Assembly: GCA_016935595.1 (NCBI GenBank)
Contig: JAFGQQ010000286.1
Span: 1-9,280 of the forward strand
Reading direction: 5' to 3'
Length of the DNA stretch: 9,280 nucleotides
DNA from: Bacteroidales bacterium
Lineage (GTDB): Bacteria > Bacteroidota > Bacteroidia > Bacteroidales > UBA10428
Positions 7,886-9,280 of this stretch are shown here, piece by piece. The stretch's first letter is position 1; the number at the start of each line of letters is the position of its first letter. The notes beneath the pieces are model-generated. The model did not search any database. It saw only the letters and a list, made by a program, of their open reading frames with translations, and was not told the DNA's origin. The translations under genes were made by a program, and so were the position numbers.

Positions 7886-7903
7886 CTGTTAATTAAATAA
7901 CAG
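7886..7903. promoter_or_regulatory. Operator candidate 2: near-perfect 18-base palindrome with the same TGTTA-N6-TAACA half-sites
   Basis: CTGTTAATTAAATAACAG is palindromic at 16 of 18 bases, with arms CTGTTA and TAACAG. It directly abuts operator candidate 1, and the two dyad centres are 17 bases apart. It repeats the same TGTTA and TAACA half-sites around a different 6-base centre, which suggests that the half-sites are what is conserved. It matches 11 of 14 fixed positions of TTGTTAA-N4-TTAACAA. Confidence 0.55.
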
Positions 7904-8044
7904 AAATAAATAATCATTCTAAATAAGAAAAATAATATTTTTTGTGTTATTGCAATTGCATCAAGTATTTGTTAATTGACTTAATTTTTATGGTAAAAAA
8001 TTAGAATGAGGTTAGGTACAGAGGCTTTGTGTTTAAAATATTAT

Positions 8045-8106
8045 ATGTGGCAATTCTATTTTATGTATATATTTTTATTAATTATTTGTCCACATGGAAC
8101 TTGCCA
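8045..8106. repeat. Alternative inverted arms downstream of the ompA-family gene
   Basis: ATGTGG (8045-8050) can pair with CCACAT (8090-8095). The overlapping TGGCAA (8048-8053) can instead pair with TTGCCA (8101-8106). The two pairings exclude each other because they share TGG at 8048-8050. The loops are long and AT-rich and there is no U-tract, so this is at best a weak terminator or RNA 3' structure for the gene ending at 8171. Confidence 0.2.
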
Positions 8107-8170
8107 TTAAAATACTTTCATCTCCTCTTGTGAAAAAATAAAAACATTTTAATAGACGTTTCATTCACAA

Positions 8171-9181
8171 TTATTTAGAACTTTCTGCTATTTCAAACAA
8201 TTCATTCAGATTTGGGGTTAAAATTATTTCAGTTCTCCGGTTTTTCTTTCTGGCTTCCGGTGTTTTTCCGGTTTCTAAAGGAATATATTCACCTCTTCCT
8301 GCAGAAGTAAGGCGTTTAGGATCTATTTTAGAGTTTTTAAGTAAAATCCGGACTACTGTATTTGCCCTTTTTACACTTAAATCCCAATTGTCTTGTATAG
8401 CTGCATCCGGAATATATTTAACGTCATCGGTATGCCCTTCTATCATTATATTAATATCAGGATTTTCTTCAAGTACTTTTGCCAGTTTTTTTATTGCATC
8501 TACACCGTTAGGGTCAATTTCGGCACTTCCTGATGCAAATAAAAGTTTTTCTTCCATCGATACATAAATTTTTCCTTCTTTACGGCTTACTGTTAATCCA
8601 TTATTTTCAAAACCAAGTAAAGCTTTTGAAATTTTTTCTTTAAGTGCATTCATTACAGAATCTTTCGAATGCAAGACAGCTTCCAGTTCAACCATCTTTT
8701 TGTTCCTTTCTTCAAGCTCTTTCTGGACGTTAAGCAACTCTTTTTTGTCAGCATCGACTTTAGCTTGCATCAATCTAACCTGGTCTTCCCTAATTTGTAA
8801 GTCTTCCTGTATTAATTGTAATTGTTTTAAAAGTTGTTTGGTTTCAACAGCATTTCCTTTTAATAATTCTTCCTGTGCAACCTGAAGGTCCCGGTACTGC
8901 CGGTCAACTTTATCCAGGTTGTTTTGAAATTCTTTTAATTGTTCTGCTTTTATTATACTATCTGTAAGTAAACGGGCAACTTCGTCTTTAAGCACCCCTA
9001 TTTGAGAGGCCAATTCCGTGGATTGAATATTTAAATTCTCGTTTTCGCTTTTTAAAATATCTGTTTGTTCAACGCATTTTTGATAATTCTCCTGTAATTC
9101 CTGGAACTGGCGGGCAGGTACACAGGAAAAGAACAGCAAAACATAAATACCGGTAAATGATAATAGGGATGTTTTTTTCAT
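8171..9181 (-). CDS. OmpA-family peptidoglycan-binding lipoprotein with long coiled coil
   Basis: The 336-residue protein begins with a lipoprotein-type signal: two lysines, a hydrophobic stretch and FFSC, with C20 as the likely lipidated residue. Residues about 25-185 are rich in E, K, Q, L and heptad-like, so a long coiled-coil stalk is expected. Residues about 207-322 form an OmpA_C domain: LLFASGSAEIDPNG (213-226), IEGHTDDV (247-254), NWDLSVKRANTV (265-276), LTSAGRGEYIP (291-301) and KNRRTEIIL (313-321). D252 and R272 correspond to the Asp and Arg that hold meso-diaminopimelate in OmpA-like domains. It should sit in an envelope membrane as a lipid-anchored protein and grip peptidoglycan. 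It has no beta-barrel, unlike classical OmpA. It is read in the same direction as the hydrogenase operon but separated by 387 bases with a promoter between, so it is probably its own unit. Two partial -7 matches upstream on the minus strand (TAGTTTAG at 9210-9203 and TATCTTTA at 9247-9240) could serve it. Confidence 0.92.
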   Translation of the reverse strand: MKKTSLLSFTGIYVLLFFSCVPARQFQELQENYQKCVEQTDILKSENENLNIQSTELASQIGVLKDEVARLLTDSIIKAEQLKEFQNNLDKVDRQYRDLQVAQEELLKGNAVETKQLLKQLQLIQEDLQIREDQVRLMQAKVDADKKELLNVQKELEERNKKMVELEAVLHSKDSVMNALKEKISKALLGFENNGLTVSRKEGKIYVSMEEKLLFASGSAEIDPNGVDAIKKLAKVLEENPDINIMIEGHTDDVKYIPDAAIQDNWDLSVKRANTVVRILLKNSKIDPKRLTSAGRGEYIPLETGKTPEARKKNRRTEIILTPNLNELFEIAESSK

Positions 9182-9265
9182 TTTTTTTGTTTTATAGATA
9201 TGCTAAACTAACAAATTTTAACGGTTAGGTTACAATTTTTAAAGATATTTTAATTAAGAATTTAT

Positions 9266-9273
9266 TAACTTTG
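9266..9273 (+). promoter_or_regulatory. Candidate Bacteroidota -7 element for a gene right of the window
   Basis: TAACTTTG followed by CA is a full match to TAnnTTTG and has the sequence often seen at Bacteroidota promoters. It points away from the ompA-family gene, so a divergent gene is expected just beyond the right edge. No clear -33 TTTG is seen at the usual distance. Confidence 0.45.
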
Positions 9274-9280
9274 CAGATTA

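Larger units (their letters stand above)
7784..8170. other. AT-rich intergenic region: operon control region plus unexplained stretch
   Basis: This gap separates the ompA-family gene (its 3' end) from the hydrogenase operon (its 5' end). The part nearest the operon (about 7784-7905) holds the leader, the promoter-like element and two palindromes listed separately. The remaining part (about 7905-8170) has no convincing gene, tRNA or strong GC-rich hairpin. It holds a 10-base palindrome TGCAATTGCA (7951-7960), an A/T-only hairpin (7982-8003) and long-range inverted arms at 8045-8106. Confidence 0.7.

Noticed and set aside
7951..7960. Perfect 10-base palindrome TGCAATTGCA
   Set aside because: It is short, stands alone, is not repeated in the window and has no promoter element placed sensibly around it.
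7982..8003. A/T-only hairpin (TAATTTTTA, TGG loop, TAAAAAATTA)
   Set aside because: It contains no G-C pair in the stem and homopolymer A/T runs make such pairing common here; not strong enough to call a terminator.
8006..8110. 34-codon plus-strand reading frame with a hydrophobic C-terminal half
   Set aside because: It has no ribosome site, no promoter match and no recognisable motif, and it lies in very AT-rich sequence where such short frames and hydrophobic translations arise by chance.

Overview
The window comes from an AT-rich bacterial genome, most likely an anaerobic, fermentative member of the Bacteroidota. Three things point there: a large sensor built from two-component-regulator propeller repeats plus a Y_Y_Y domain, promoter-like elements of the form TAnnTTTG instead of sigma70 boxes, and the absence of clear Shine-Dalgarno sequences. 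An OmpA-type lipoprotein shows a Gram-negative envelope.

Layout. Positions 2-3334 (+) hold the 3' part of a membrane sensor gene. Its 5' end, including the start codon and any signal peptide, lies left of the window. A short convergent intergenic region (3335-3559) follows. Next is a four-gene operon on the minus strand, read from 7783 down to 3560: a small HndB-like thioredoxin-fold protein, HydB (NuoF-like flavoprotein), HydA ([FeFe] hydrogenase catalytic subunit) and HydC (NuoE-like). A 387-base AT-rich intergenic region (7784-8170) carries the probable promoter and two tandem palindromic operator candidates for this operon. An OmpA-family lipoprotein gene (8171-9181, minus) is next, and the last bases hold a promoter-like element pointing right, towards a gene outside the window.

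How the genes work together. The operon encodes a soluble, NAD(H)-linked, multi-subunit [FeFe] hydrogenase of the HydABC/HndABCD type. HydC carries a [2Fe-2S] cluster. HydB carries FMN, the NAD(H) site and Fe-S clusters. HydA carries an Fe-S relay and the H-cluster that makes or oxidises H2. Such enzymes commonly couple NADH and reduced ferredoxin to H2 by flavin-based electron bifurcation or confurcation. The two TGTTA-N6-TAACA palindromes upstream resemble Rex (NADH/NAD+-sensing repressor) operators, which would suit an enzyme that disposes of NADH electrons. No H-cluster maturation genes (hydE, hydF, hydG) are visible here.

Most of the window is recognisable biology. The points that deserve a second look are the tandem operator, the near-complete loss of cysteine ligands in the HndB-like protein, and the propeller sensor that ends in GAF plus coiled coil with no kinase or DNA-binding output domain.
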